Of a stretch of DNA of 64,000 nucleotides, positions 15,022-23,110 are shown piece after piece. Under the pieces are notes generated by a model. That model ran no database searches and was not told the origin of the DNA. It worked only from the letters and a program-made list of their open reading frames with translations. Every line of letters begins with the position of its first letter. Positions within the stretch are counted from its first letter, which is position 1. The stretch covers positions 1 through 64,000 of the forward strand of contig NZ_JACJRU010000027.1 of assembly GCF_014697425.1 (NCBI RefSeq). The letters run 5' to 3'. A program made the translations under genes and the position numbers. This DNA is from Nostoc sp. FACHB-110 (GTDB taxonomy: Bacteria > Cyanobacteriota > Cyanobacteriia > Cyanobacteriales > Nostocaceae).

Positions 15022-16371
15022 GTGCGAAATCTGGAAGAAACACATTTAAACCGCGCCCGTGCTAGTCTCCGACAAGCGTTATCTTGGTATGGACATCTCC
15101 GCAAGTCAGGAAAGTTATCATCCAACCCAGAATTAGCAGGATTAGTCAAGCCAGAATTAGAGACTTTAAACGCCACACTTAGTAAGCTGGACTCTAATTT
15201 AATTAAAATTGCTGCTTTTGGTTTAGTGAGTCGCGGTAAATCAGCAGTATTGAATGCTTTGCTGGGAGAGAATATTTTACAAACCGGGCCTTTAAATGGT
15301 GTGACTCAGTGGCCTCGTTCTGTGAGATGGCAACCACCAGGCGGCAAGATAGTAGTAGAGTTAATTGATACTCCCGGATTAGATGAAATTGCGGGGGAAT
15401 CACGGGCGCAAATGGCAAAAGAAGTGGCGCGTCAGGCAGATTTAATTTTATTTGTGGTGTCTGGTGATATCACTCGCACTGAATATCAAGCATTGCTAGA
15501 TTTACGCCAAGCACAAAAACCCCTAATTTTAGTATTTAACAAAATTGACCTTTACCCAGATACAGACCGCGCCGCAATTTATCAAAATTTACAACAACTT
15601 GGTGCAGGACATCCCCAAGCCAAGCCTTTGTTACCTGATGAAATTGTCATGGTGGCGGCGGAACCTGCACCTCTGGAAGTGCGGATAGAGTGGCCTGATG
15701 GGCGTGAGAGTTATGAATGGGAAACGCCACCACCGCAAATTGAAGAACTTCAGCAGACATTACTGACTATTCTTAATCGTGAAGGCCGATCGCTGTTGGC
15801 TTTAAATGCACTGTTACAAGCAAGAGAAGCGGAAGCCGCCATCGCTCAAAAAACTATCGATTTACGCGAACAAGAAGCCCAAGAAATTATTTGGGAATTT
15901 ACTAAATATAAAGCTTTAGCAGTAGCCCTAAATCCTATTGCTGTTTTAGATATTCTCGGCGGAACTTTTGCCGATTTAGCTTTAATTCGTTCTCTAGCCC
16001 GGCTATATGGTTTACCCATGACTAGCTACGAAGCCGGGAAAATTTTAAAGACGATTTTGATGAGTTCTGGTGGCTTATTATTAGGAGAATTAGGCAGTAG
16101 TTTTCTATTAGGTTTAGGTAAAAGTACTGCCGCGATCGCCAGTGGTGATAACCCAGTCAATTTTACTAGTTTTGCTGGTAGTGCGATCGCTCAAGCTGGT
16201 ATTGCTGGTTATGGTGCTTATTCTGTTGGCAAAGCCGCCCAAGTTTATCTCGAACAAGGCTGTACTTGGGGGCAATTAGGAGCTAGCACTGTCATTCAAG
16301 AAATTCTCGCTGAAGTCGATCAAAATACAATTCTGTATCGTTTGCAACAAGAATTAGGTCTAAAATATTGA
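15022..16371 (+). CDS. GTPase with C-terminal DUF697-type membrane domain
   Basis: A 449-residue protein beginning at GTG (15022); no strong ribosome site is visible, so the start is provisional. The G domain has G1 GLVSRGKS (67-74), G3 DTPG (116-119) and G4 NKID (173-176). The C-terminal 150 residues are hydrophobic and glycine/alanine-rich with AGYGAYSVGKAAQVYLEQG, typical of DUF697/YcjF-like GTPases associated with membranes. Its role in the cell is unknown. Transcribed alone. Confidence 0.82.
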   Translation: MRNLEETHLNRARASLRQALSWYGHLRKSGKLSSNPELAGLVKPELETLNATLSKLDSNLIKIAAFGLVSRGKSAVLNALLGENILQTGPLNGVTQWPRSVRWQPPGGKIVVELIDTPGLDEIAGESRAQMAKEVARQADLILFVVSGDITRTEYQALLDLRQAQKPLILVFNKIDLYPDTDRAAIYQNLQQLGAGHPQAKPLLPDEIVMVAAEPAPLEVRIEWPDGRESYEWETPPPQIEELQQTLLTILNREGRSLLALNALLQAREAEAAIAQKTIDLREQEAQEIIWEFTKYKALAVALNPIAVLDILGGTFADLALIRSLARLYGLPMTSYEAGKILKTILMSSGGLLLGELGSSFLLGLGKSTAAIASGDNPVNFTSFAGSAIAQAGIAGYGAYSVGKAAQVYLEQGCTWGQLGASTVIQEILAEVDQNTILYRLQQELGLKY

Positions 16372-16819
16372 GAATTTCTAAGAATTATTTCCCTAATTAT
16401 TGCGGTTCATCAGTCTTCGTCAACTTGTATCAAATTCCGCTGATAATTGTGCTGAACTGCCAATTTACAATGCACTATAAAAGTATGAAGTCTGAAGTGT
16501 GAAGTCGGAAATGGAAAATTGATAGTGAAATGCAAAGGAATAGCCTACTCTGTTAAGGGTGCGCGTAGCCTAGATGGTGTAACGAAAGTGTTGTATTTTT
16601 CCAACTTCAGATTTCAGACTTCATACTTCAGACTTCACACTTCTTACCTTTTTGCATCAAAAATGACAAGAGGGAAAACCCAATCAAATTAGTTTATTAA
16701 GAGAGGGTGTTCACCACCGCCATCTTTTTGAAGCTTATCTAAACTGGAAGTATTAGCTCCTGCATTTATCAGCAGCACACATCCAACTTTCTATCTCAGT
16801 AAACAAAGGTAGACTTATC
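16372..16819. other. intergenic containing inverted heptamer arrays
   Basis: The gap before cp12 holds two heptamer-repeat arrays in inverse orientation (see 16484-16643) and otherwise AT-rich sequence. The cp12 promoter must lie in the last 150 bp; no clear box was picked. Confidence 0.5.
16484..16643. repeat. inverted pair of short heptamer repeats (STRR-like)
   Basis: Left arm TATGAAG-TCTGAAG-TGTGAAG (16484-16504) and right arm built of ACTTCAG/ACTTCAT/ACTTCAC units (16604-16643) can pair over about 20 bp. This is the STRR class of short tandem repeats known from heterocystous cyanobacteria. A similar inverted pair follows rpsD. Confidence 0.75.
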
Positions 16820-17098
16820 ATGACAGCAACCTACGAAAGATTCGACACTGCAAATCAATCTGAACAAAATGGCAACACAAGCATCGAGCAAGCAATTTTA
16901 GAAGCAATAGCAGAAGCGCGGCAAACTTGTGAATTAAACGGCGATGGTTCTCCTAACTGTGCTGTAGCTTGGGATATCGTCGAAGAATTACAAGCTGAAA
17001 AATCTCATCAACATCAAGCAAAACACCACAAAACCTCTTTAGAATCCTTCTGCGATTTGCATCCAGAGGCTTTAGAGTGTCTAATCTACGATGTTTAA
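16820..17098 (+). CDS. cp12: CP12, regulator of the Calvin cycle
   Basis: CP12 is an intrinsically disordered protein that, when oxidised, bridges GAPDH and phosphoribulokinase into an inactive complex in the dark. It shows both redox pairs: C37/C47 (CELNGDGSPNC) followed by the core AWDIVEEL (50-57), and C78/C87 (CDLHPEALEC) near the C-terminus. The 92-residue length is slightly above the usual 75-80 because of a Gln/Asn/Ser-rich N-terminus. A final YDV fits the GAPDH-inserting tail. Monocistronic. Confidence 0.92.
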   Translation: MTATYERFDTANQSEQNGNTSIEQAILEAIAEARQTCELNGDGSPNCAVAWDIVEELQAEKSHQHQAKHHKTSLESFCDLHPEALECLIYDV

Positions 17099-17120
17099 CA
17101 GTGAACAGTCATCAGTGAAA

Positions 17121-17148
17121 AACTGATAACTGATAACTGATAACTGAT
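17121..17148 (+). repeat. AACTGAT heptamer x4
   Basis: Four perfect tandem copies of AACTGAT directly before the end of the converging tlyA gene. STRR-type heptamer repeat. Confidence 0.85.
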
Positions 17149-17967
17149 TTAGTGATCACGTAAATCAGCCATTGCTGATTTCGTCAATTGCTTAATTAAA
17201 TCTAAATTTGGCGGTGGTGTTTCACTTTCCATCCCTAACCACAATAGATATTCGACATTCCCAGCCGGGCCTGTTATTGGCGACCAAGTTAAGCCTTTGT
17301 ATTTCCAGCCTAATTCACCAGCCGCTTGCAACACCTGAAAAATCGCATCAGCTTGGTCGTCAGAATCACGCACTACACCTTTTTTACCAACGCGGGATTT
17401 TCCCACCTCAAACTGTGGTTTTACCAGCAACACCGCCTCACGGGGGGCTTGAGTTAATTGCCACAATGCAGGTAGAACTTTGGTTAAGGAAATAAACGAT
17501 ACATCCACCACCGCCAAATCCGGGATGCGATCGCCTTCACTATACAATTGTTCGGGTTGTAGTTGCCGTAAATTAGTCCGTTCTCGCAAAATTACGCGCG
17601 GATCGTTTCGTAAACGCCAATCAACTTGCCCATAACCGACATCAATACCATAAACTAAGCTGGCTCCAGTTTGTAGCAGACAGTCTGTAAAGCCACCTGT
17701 AGAAATTCCCCCATCTAAACAAACCCGTTCTGCAACGGGAATGAAAAATACTTCTAGTGCTTTAGCGAGTTTATCACCGCCACGGGAAACAAAGCGCGAT
17801 CGCTCCTTAACTTTGATTTGCGCCGCAACATCCACCTCAGTCCCTGGCTTATCAACTACCTGTTGATTAACAGTTACCTCCCCCGCTTGAATTAGCCTTT
17901 GTGCCAAAGCGCGAGAAGCACATAAATTTAACTCTACCAATAATGTATCGAGTCTTTGTTTAACCAA
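17149..17967 (-). CDS. tlyA: TlyA family rRNA (cytidine-2'-O)-methyltransferase
   Basis: A 272-residue protein with an N-terminal S4 RNA-binding domain (residues 1-65: RLDTLLVELNLCASRALAQRLIQAGEVTVN) and a SAM-dependent Rossmann methyltransferase: CLDGGISTGGFTDCLLQTGA for SAM binding, GIDVGYGQVDWRLRNDPRV, and DLAVVDVSFISLTKVLP. TlyA enzymes 2'-O-methylate rRNA; the hemolysin name is historical. It abuts the DUF29 gene upstream (stop at 17968) and may be co-transcribed with the xisHI-DUF29 run. Confidence 0.9.
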   Translation of the reverse strand: MVKQRLDTLLVELNLCASRALAQRLIQAGEVTVNQQVVDKPGTEVDVAAQIKVKERSRFVSRGGDKLAKALEVFFIPVAERVCLDGGISTGGFTDCLLQTGASLVYGIDVGYGQVDWRLRNDPRVILRERTNLRQLQPEQLYSEGDRIPDLAVVDVSFISLTKVLPALWQLTQAPREAVLLVKPQFEVGKSRVGKKGVVRDSDDQADAIFQVLQAAGELGWKYKGLTWSPITGPAGNVEYLLWLGMESETPPPNLDLIKQLTKSAMADLRDH

Positions 17968-18402
17968 TTAGTTTGATTCTCCAGGTGATATTAAATCTAA
18001 AGCATAATTAATAATTTCGTCGCAGTTAACTAACTTTTCTAATTCTTGGGCTTCATAACGACCTTCTTCTACCTCTAAAGAAGCTTGATCAATAGCATTT
18101 AAATAAGCTTCTGCTAAAGTTTCCTGTAGTTCTTCTCGTGTAAGGTAATAACCTCCGGCTTTACGTCGCTTATTTTCTCTTTGAATTTCCCGAACTGAAT
18201 TCCGCATAGACACATCCCAAGAACGAGTTGTACGATTTTCTGCTTGTTGTTTAATTAAATGCAAAAGCAGAATCACGGCATAACTCCGAATCGTTTTGAT
18301 GATATCATTTCGGCTCATTTCTTCTAATTCTTCAACTATAATTAATGCGCCTTTTATATCTCCTTGAAGGAGCAAGTCTTTTAAGGTGAATAATTCTTCC
18401 AT
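17968..18402 (-). CDS. DUF29 family protein
   Basis: The start is placed at ATG 18402 (MEELFTLKDLLLQGDIKGAL); an in-frame ATG at 18429 would add nine hydrophobic residues and overlap xisI. The protein is helical and charged, with LLLHLIKQQAENRTTRSWDVSMRNSVREI, which matches the core W-x-x-S-x-x-x-I pattern of DUF29 proteins common in cyanobacteria. Function unknown. The position between xisI and tlyA suggests membership in a defence or toxin-antitoxin-like cluster, which is inference. Confidence 0.72.
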   Translation of the reverse strand: MEELFTLKDLLLQGDIKGALIIVEELEEMSRNDIIKTIRSYAVILLLHLIKQQAENRTTRSWDVSMRNSVREIQRENKRRKAGGYYLTREELQETLAEAYLNAIDQASLEVEEGRYEAQELEKLVNCDEIINYALDLISPGESN

Positions 18403-18425
18403 AAGTAGCGCATAAAATAGGGTAA

Positions 18426-18761
18426 TCAAGATATAGCAAAATCTGTGTATTGGCGCAGTTCCTCTGGATGGAAACCTAAAACAATATCTTCGCGTGGGAT
18501 ACCAGCTTCTAATAATGCTGTTGCAACTGGCTCAGAAGTCCCATCATATTGAATCCACACTTTATTATTAATAATATCTATATGCACTACTGAACCGTGT
18601 ACGCGGCGCACTCCATCCCAACCAACGTGTACAACTTCGTAATGGTCGCGTTCTGAATCAATAACTGCTTCTGTATCTATTTGACCATTAGCAGGTTTGT
18701 GACCAGCATATTCAAATATTAATTGACGAATAATTTCCCGATAGCGAGTTAGTTTATCCAT
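18426..18761 (-). CDS. xisI: XisI family protein
   Basis: A 111-residue protein matching XisI, first named as a factor needed for excision of the fdxN element in Anabaena: TRYREIIRQLIFEYA, DHYEVVHVGWDGVRRVHGSVVHIDI and EAGIPREDIVLGFHPEELRQYTDFA are the family core. It overlaps xisH by 13 nt, so the two are translationally coupled. No xisF recombinase or fdxN element border is visible here, so a role in developmental excision is not supported at this locus. Confidence 0.9.
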   Translation of the reverse strand: MDKLTRYREIIRQLIFEYAGHKPANGQIDTEAVIDSERDHYEVVHVGWDGVRRVHGSVVHIDIINNKVWIQYDGTSEPVATALLEAGIPREDIVLGFHPEELRQYTDFAIS

Positions 18762-19168
18762 TTGATAATCCTCTGTGTTTGCTCGTCAAAGACAATTAAA
18801 TTTATTTTGATATTATTGATAACTAGCTGACCAAAGCGTTCAGAAAATATACCTTCGTAAGCTCGTTTAGGAACTGCTAAATATAGTTTGCGTGTTGGTT
18901 CTAATTCTTGCAACACAGTGCGGTAAACCTCATATTGTCCCACAGCTTCTTGCAAGTCACTCACAGGAGAAAGACTGAGAAAACTTTTGATTTCAACAGC
19001 TATTTTTTCATTATCTCTCTCAGCAGCAATAGTAACTTTTTCTGCGCCAATATCTATATATAGCTCTCTACCACCATAAGCAAGGTAAAGAGGATCGTTG
19101 GTTATTATCCAGCCATCTGCTGTAAGTGCTTTAATGACTGCGGTATGATATATATCTCTGGCAGGCAT
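18749..19168 (-). CDS. xisH: XisH family protein (putative PD-(D/E)XK nuclease fold)
   Basis: A 139-residue protein with ARDIYHTAVIKALTADGWIITNDP and the nuclease-like core YIDIGAEKV...IAVEIKSFL (D, then E-x-K), which resembles restriction-type endonucleases. It is paired with XisI in a 13-nt overlap. XisH-XisI pairs are widespread in cyanobacteria, far beyond genomes with the fdxN element, and have been proposed to act as toxin and antitoxin. Which model applies here cannot be told from sequence. Confidence 0.9.
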   Translation of the reverse strand: MPARDIYHTAVIKALTADGWIITNDPLYLAYGGRELYIDIGAEKVTIAAERDNEKIAVEIKSFLSLSPVSDLQEAVGQYEVYRTVLQELEPTRKLYLAVPKRAYEGIFSERFGQLVINNIKINLIVFDEQTQRIIKWIN

Positions 19169-19318
19169 TGGTGAAAGATAACTCCTTACGGATAATAACT
19201 GTAAAAAAACGATCGCCCCTTCTCCAAAACAAGATGCGATCGCTTTACAAAAATTTAGATAAAAGACAGATACAGCAGCAGAAAAAATTTCAAAAACTAG
19301 TCCCTAGACCTTCAGCTT

Positions 19319-19828
19319 TTAAACATCCTGCTCGCTTAACTCGCGGGTGATATGGTCAAAAGGTTCATCAACAAAAGCCGCATTCCCTACACCTGCTGCT
19401 GCTACTTGTTCTTTGACTAAATCTTTCATGAGTTGGACACCACGCACTGTTGGCCCAATGGGTACACCAAGAGAATTGTAAGTTTCTCTTAACCCTTGGA
19501 GTACACGCTCATCCAACACATTTGTATTACCTGCAACTAGCGCATAAGTAGCATAGCGGAGATAATAGTCCATATCCCGCAAACAAGCCGCATAACGACG
19601 AGTTGTATAGGCATTTCCACCGGGACGAATCAATTCTGGTAGTTCTTCAAATAATTTAGAACCAGCTTGCTTGACAATTGCAGCCGCATTTGAATTGATA
19701 GCAGCAGCAGCTTGCACCCGTGCTGTACCGCTTTCAAAATATGATTTGAGACTGTCGATCGCATTCCGGTCAAAATAACGCCCAGCTACGTCATAATTCT
19801 TAATTAAACTTGTAACTGCATCGCGCAT
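19319..19828 (-). CDS. apcF: allophycocyanin beta-18 subunit
   Basis: A 169-residue globin-like phycobiliprotein of the phycobilisome core. The bilin-binding Cys is C82 (YAACLRDMDYY), with the conserved Asn at 72 (GGNAYTTRR) and the subunit ending GVGNAAFVDEPFDHIT. The N-terminus MRDAVTSLIKNYDVAGRYFD distinguishes ApcF from the major ApcB (which begins MAQDAITSVIN). It sits near the terminal emitter in the basal core cylinders. Divergent from glnA. Confidence 0.93.
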   Translation of the reverse strand: MRDAVTSLIKNYDVAGRYFDRNAIDSLKSYFESGTARVQAAAAINSNAAAIVKQAGSKLFEELPELIRPGGNAYTTRRYAACLRDMDYYLRYATYALVAGNTNVLDERVLQGLRETYNSLGVPIGPTVRGVQLMKDLVKEQVAAAGVGNAAFVDEPFDHITRELSEQDV

Positions 19829-20043
19829 TCCTTTTCTCCCAATCGTTACTATCTATGGTTTGATATTTATTTGGCTGCACTTACGCACCAGTAAATTTTT
19901 GTGCTATTTAAAATAAGTTCTGCACAAAAACAATCTATCCGCTACTTAAGGATTCTATGCCAAAGTTGCCCCCGATGAAATGAACTTTCTTGTTTTTACA
20001 GATGACTGCGAAAGGTTAATATAACCTGTAATCCAGGGAATCT

Positions 20044-20057
20044 GTAACAAAGACTAC
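20044..20057 (+). promoter_or_regulatory. NtcA box of glnA
   Basis: GTA-ACAAAGAC-TAC is an exact GTAN8TAC NtcA site within TGTAACAAAGACTACA, followed after 23 nt by a TACGAT -10 element (20081-20086). This is the NtcA-activated, class II promoter geometry known for cyanobacterial glnA. Confidence 0.9.
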
Positions 20058-20080
20058 ATAATTATGTAATCGCAAATCTT

Positions 20081-20086
20081 TACGAT
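20081..20086 (+). promoter_or_regulatory. -10 element of the NtcA-dependent glnA promoter
   Basis: TACGAT fits the TAN3T consensus, correctly spaced downstream of the NtcA box. The predicted leader is about 90 nt. Confidence 0.7.
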
Positions 20087-20183
20087 AAACCAGGTGTGTC
20101 ACAACTTGGTTCGGATCAGTAGGGTTAAAATGCTTTGGCAGATTCTGGTTTTACAATAGGAAATTGGCAGAGAAGGAGTAACA

Positions 20184-21599
20184 ATGACAACCCCACAAGA
20201 AGTCTTGAAATTGATCCAAGACCAAAACATTCAGATGATTGATCTGAAATTCATCGATACACCAGGAACATGGCAACACTTAACCGTGTACCATAACCAA
20301 ATCGATGAAAGTTCATTCACTGATGGCGTGCCTTTCGACGGTTCCAGTATTCGGGGTTGGAAAGGTATCGAAGAATCAGACATGACAATGGTGTTAGATC
20401 CCAACACAGCTTGGATTGACCCATTCATGAAAGAGCCAACCTTAAGCATAATTTGTAGCATTAAGGAACCCCGTACAGGCGAATGGTACAGCCGTTGCCC
20501 ACGGGTTATTGCCCAAAAAGCTGTTGATTATCTAGTTTCTACTGGTATTGGTGATACTACTTTCTTTGGCCCTGAAGCTGAATTCTTTATTTTTGATGAT
20601 GTTCGCTTTGACCAAACTGCCAATTCCGGCTACTACTATGTAGACTCTGTAGAAGGTCGTTGGAACTCTGGTAGAGAAGAAGGCCCCAACTTGGGTTACA
20701 AACCACGCTTCAAAGAAGGTTACTTCCCAGTTTCACCTACTGACAGTTTCCAAGACATTCGGACAGAAATGTTGCTGACAATGGCACAGTGCGGTGTCCC
20801 CATTGAAAAGCAACACCATGAAGTAGCAACTGGTGGTCAGTGCGAACTCGGCTTCCGCTTTGGTAAGTTAATTGAAGCTGCTGACTGGTTGATGACTTAC
20901 AAATATGTCATCAAAAACGTCGCTAAGAAATATGGCAAAACCGTTACCTTTATGCCAAAACCAATTTTTGGCGATAACGGTTCCGGTATGCACTGTCACC
21001 AGTCCATTTGGAAAGATGGCAAGCCTTTATTCGCAGGCGATAAGTATGCTGGTTTGAGTGAAATGGCACTACATTACATTGGTGGTATTCTCAAACACGC
21101 ACCAGCACTATTGGGTATCACCAACCCCACCACAAACTCCTACAAACGTCTAGTACCCGGTTATGAAGCACCTGTTAACTTGGCTTACTCCCAAGGAAAC
21201 CGTTCTGCTTCTGTGCGTATTCCTCTCTCTGGCACTAACCCCAAAGCAAAACGCTTAGAGTTCCGTTGTCCAGACGCTACTTCTAACCCTTACTTGGCAT
21301 TTGCAGCTATGCTTTGTGCTGGCTTGGATGGTATCAAAAACAAAATTGACCCAGGCGAGCCTCTAGATAAAAATATCTATGAACTGTCTCCAGAAGAGTT
21401 GGCGAAGGTTCCTTCTACTCCAGGTTCTCTAGATAAAGCATTAGCAGCCCTAGAGAATGACCACGCTTTCTTAACCGAAACAGGCGTGTTTACAGAAGAC
21501 TTCATCCAAAACTGGATTGACTACAAACTGGCTAATGAAGTTGAACAGTTGCAGTTACGTCCTCATCCTTATGAGTTTTATCTCTATTACGACTGCTAA
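20184..21599 (+). CDS. glnA: glutamine synthetase type I
   Basis: A 471-residue GSI that makes glutamine from glutamate, ammonium and ATP and is the entry point of fixed nitrogen. It shows MTTPQEVLKLIQDQNIQMIDLKF, the Asp-rich VPFDGSSIRGWKGIEESD, FGPEAEFFIFD (metal-binding Glu), PIEKQHHEVATGGQCELGF, GSGMHCHQS, the NRSASVRIP active-site loop and ELSPEELAKVPSTPGSLDKAL. The ribosome site AAGGAG lies at 20174-20179. It is under NtcA and followed by a strong terminator. The convergent gifA encodes its protein inhibitor. Confidence 0.97.
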   Translation: MTTPQEVLKLIQDQNIQMIDLKFIDTPGTWQHLTVYHNQIDESSFTDGVPFDGSSIRGWKGIEESDMTMVLDPNTAWIDPFMKEPTLSIICSIKEPRTGEWYSRCPRVIAQKAVDYLVSTGIGDTTFFGPEAEFFIFDDVRFDQTANSGYYYVDSVEGRWNSGREEGPNLGYKPRFKEGYFPVSPTDSFQDIRTEMLLTMAQCGVPIEKQHHEVATGGQCELGFRFGKLIEAADWLMTYKYVIKNVAKKYGKTVTFMPKPIFGDNGSGMHCHQSIWKDGKPLFAGDKYAGLSEMALHYIGGILKHAPALLGITNPTTNSYKRLVPGYEAPVNLAYSQGNRSASVRIPLSGTNPKAKRLEFRCPDATSNPYLAFAAMLCAGLDGIKNKIDPGEPLDKNIYELSPEELAKVPSTPGSLDKALAALENDHAFLTETGVFTEDFIQNWIDYKLANEVEQLQLRPHPYEFYLYYDC

Positions 21600-21620
21600 T
21601 TGCAACAACTAGTGATTTTT

Positions 21621-21649
21621 AAGCCACCCTTTGAGGGTGGCTTTTTTTA
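21621..21649 (+). terminator. glnA terminator
   Basis: AAGCCACCC (21621-21629) pairs with GGGTGGCTT (21635-21643) and is followed by a T-run. It may also serve gifA from the other side. Confidence 0.88.
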
Positions 21650-21680
21650 TGAGGTAACACTATTTGACAACTCTTTTAAC

Positions 21681-21881
21681 CTAGCTCATAGCAGCATGGC
21701 TGCTTCCATATATGGTGCGTGTAGTTTGATCGATCTTGCCTTGAATAGGATTCCAATAATGAGACACTTCTTCAGGAAGACCAAGTTCTTGTGCAGAACG
21801 CATCAGCATTGATTGTTGACGGTTTTTTACTTGCTGATATTGACGCGCCATCAATGCACGAGATTTTTCTTGAATAGACAT
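21681..21881 (-). CDS. gifA: glutamine synthetase inactivating factor IF7
   Basis: A 66-residue basic, disordered protein: MSIQEKSRALMARQYQQVKN followed by RQQSMLMRSAQELGLPEEVSHYW and a tail with TTRTIYGSS. It matches IF7, which binds GlnA electrostatically through arginines and blocks the enzyme when ammonium is plentiful. It is convergent with glnA, 80 bp apart. An NtcA box about 75 nt upstream is expected to repress it under nitrogen limitation, opposite to glnA. Confidence 0.93.
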   Translation of the reverse strand: MSIQEKSRALMARQYQQVKNRQQSMLMRSAQELGLPEEVSHYWNPIQGKIDQTTRTIYGSSHAAMS

Positions 21882-21957
21882 ACTTCAGTCCCCCTTAAGG
21901 TTTTAGTTATATTTTTTAGACATTTATCCTTACGCTTATTAATATAGCAAAAATTCT

Positions 21958-21971
21958 GTAGCTTAAGTTAC
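21958..21971 (-). promoter_or_regulatory. NtcA box of gifA
   Basis: GTA-GCTTAAGT-TAC is an exact, nearly fully palindromic GTAN8TAC in TGTAGCTTAAGTTACAG, 77 bp upstream of the gifA start. A TATATTAATA stretch lies just downstream on the minus strand. NtcA repression of gif genes is established; here it follows from the site and its position. Confidence 0.85.
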
Positions 21972-22178
21972 AGTTTTGATTTTTTTGCCCAAATTGAAAT
22001 AAATCTTAAGATTTTATCGCTTGAAATGAGTATTATTACGTGAGCTAAAATCCTAAAAGTCACGAAATGCTGATATTTTTATGGGCTTCAGATTGCGAAA
22101 AAACAATCATGCCAATTTCCGTCAAGTAGCGAAAAATTACGTTAGCATCAAAAATGGCACTTAACAAAACTTTATACT

Positions 22179-23078
22179 ATGGCTGTTATTTACCCACGGA
22201 AATTTCAAAATAGTCTAGGGGCGAGAGATATTTTAAAACGAGTGGTTAGCGATCGCGAAATCCATCTCATTACTCTTAACCGCTACCGTTACAACGAACA
22301 GCGCAGTTGCAAAGACCTAACTGAACTAATTGAAAAACTAAACGGACAGCCACGAGAATTAGTCCAAGATTTATCGCATCACATTTCTGACGAAGCTCGT
22401 CACGCTGTGTGGCTCACTGACCTATTGGTAGAACTAGGAGCCGATATCAGTACGCCTCCTGGAATTTCTTATATTGATGAATTTGAAAGACTTATAGACC
22501 AATCTTCTTATGGTGAAGTCGGGACGTTAGAAGATGGTATTATTGCCCCTTTAGCAGCAATTAACGTCACCGAAAAACGTGGTTGTGAGTATTTCTCTGC
22601 CCACATTTACGCCCTCAAGCAAGCACCGCAAACTGAAGAAAACATCAAAATTCGTGAAACTATAGAAAAAATTCTCCCCGAAGAAGCCGGACACGTCCGT
22701 TGGGGTAATCGTTGGCTAGGGCAAATCGCTAATCAAAGTCCAGAACATCGGCAAAAAGTCGAGCAAGCCAAGCGAAAATATGCAGCTATTGAACAGGCTG
22801 CATTTGAATCAGGAATGGACATTACTCTAGGTGCTGAACTGCGCCGAGTTACACGGCTAGTGGATGTTGCTAATACGATGCCTGTGTGGGAACGTCCCCA
22901 ATATCTGATGGAACGCCTACCACAAGCTTTGCTAGCACCTCAGTTGCAATTTACGAGATTTCAAGCTGCACAAAAGGCTTGGGAACGTAACCCGCAAGAG
23001 TTTATGGAGAAGTTTGTACCGATGTTCATCAACGGTATTAATAAGAAGGAGATGAACAAAGAGAAAACGAACGTTTAA
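22179..23078 (+). CDS. ferritin-like di-iron domain protein
   Basis: A 299-residue helical protein with two ExxH-type iron motifs, ISDEARHAVWL (near residue 70) and LPEEAGHVRWG (near residue 170), plus further Glu residues in NVTEKRGCEYF. This arrangement is that of ferritin-like di-iron carboxylate proteins. The C-terminal 100 residues are additional (QAAQKAWERNPQEF). The reaction is unknown; it is not the aldehyde-deformylating oxygenase. The start is a clear ATG after an AT-rich spacer. Confidence 0.78.
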   Translation: MAVIYPRKFQNSLGARDILKRVVSDREIHLITLNRYRYNEQRSCKDLTELIEKLNGQPRELVQDLSHHISDEARHAVWLTDLLVELGADISTPPGISYIDEFERLIDQSSYGEVGTLEDGIIAPLAAINVTEKRGCEYFSAHIYALKQAPQTEENIKIRETIEKILPEEAGHVRWGNRWLGQIANQSPEHRQKVEQAKRKYAAIEQAAFESGMDITLGAELRRVTRLVDVANTMPVWERPQYLMERLPQALLAPQLQFTRFQAAQKAWERNPQEFMEKFVPMFINGINKKEMNKEKTNV

Positions 23079-23110
23079 ACAAGAAGGAAAAAGAGTTGTC
23101 GCCCTTGTTG

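Noticed and set aside
18426..19168. fdxN-type excision element
   Set aside because: xisH and xisI are present but there is no xisF recombinase, no interrupted fdxN and no matching border repeats here.
19168..19350. 60-residue plus-strand frame opposite xisH
   Set aside because: TTG start inside the xisH start codon region, no domain, overlaps the apcF end; noise.
21882..22178. Glutamine riboswitch before gifA
   Set aside because: The conserved core of that riboswitch was not found in the leader; the NtcA box explains the control.
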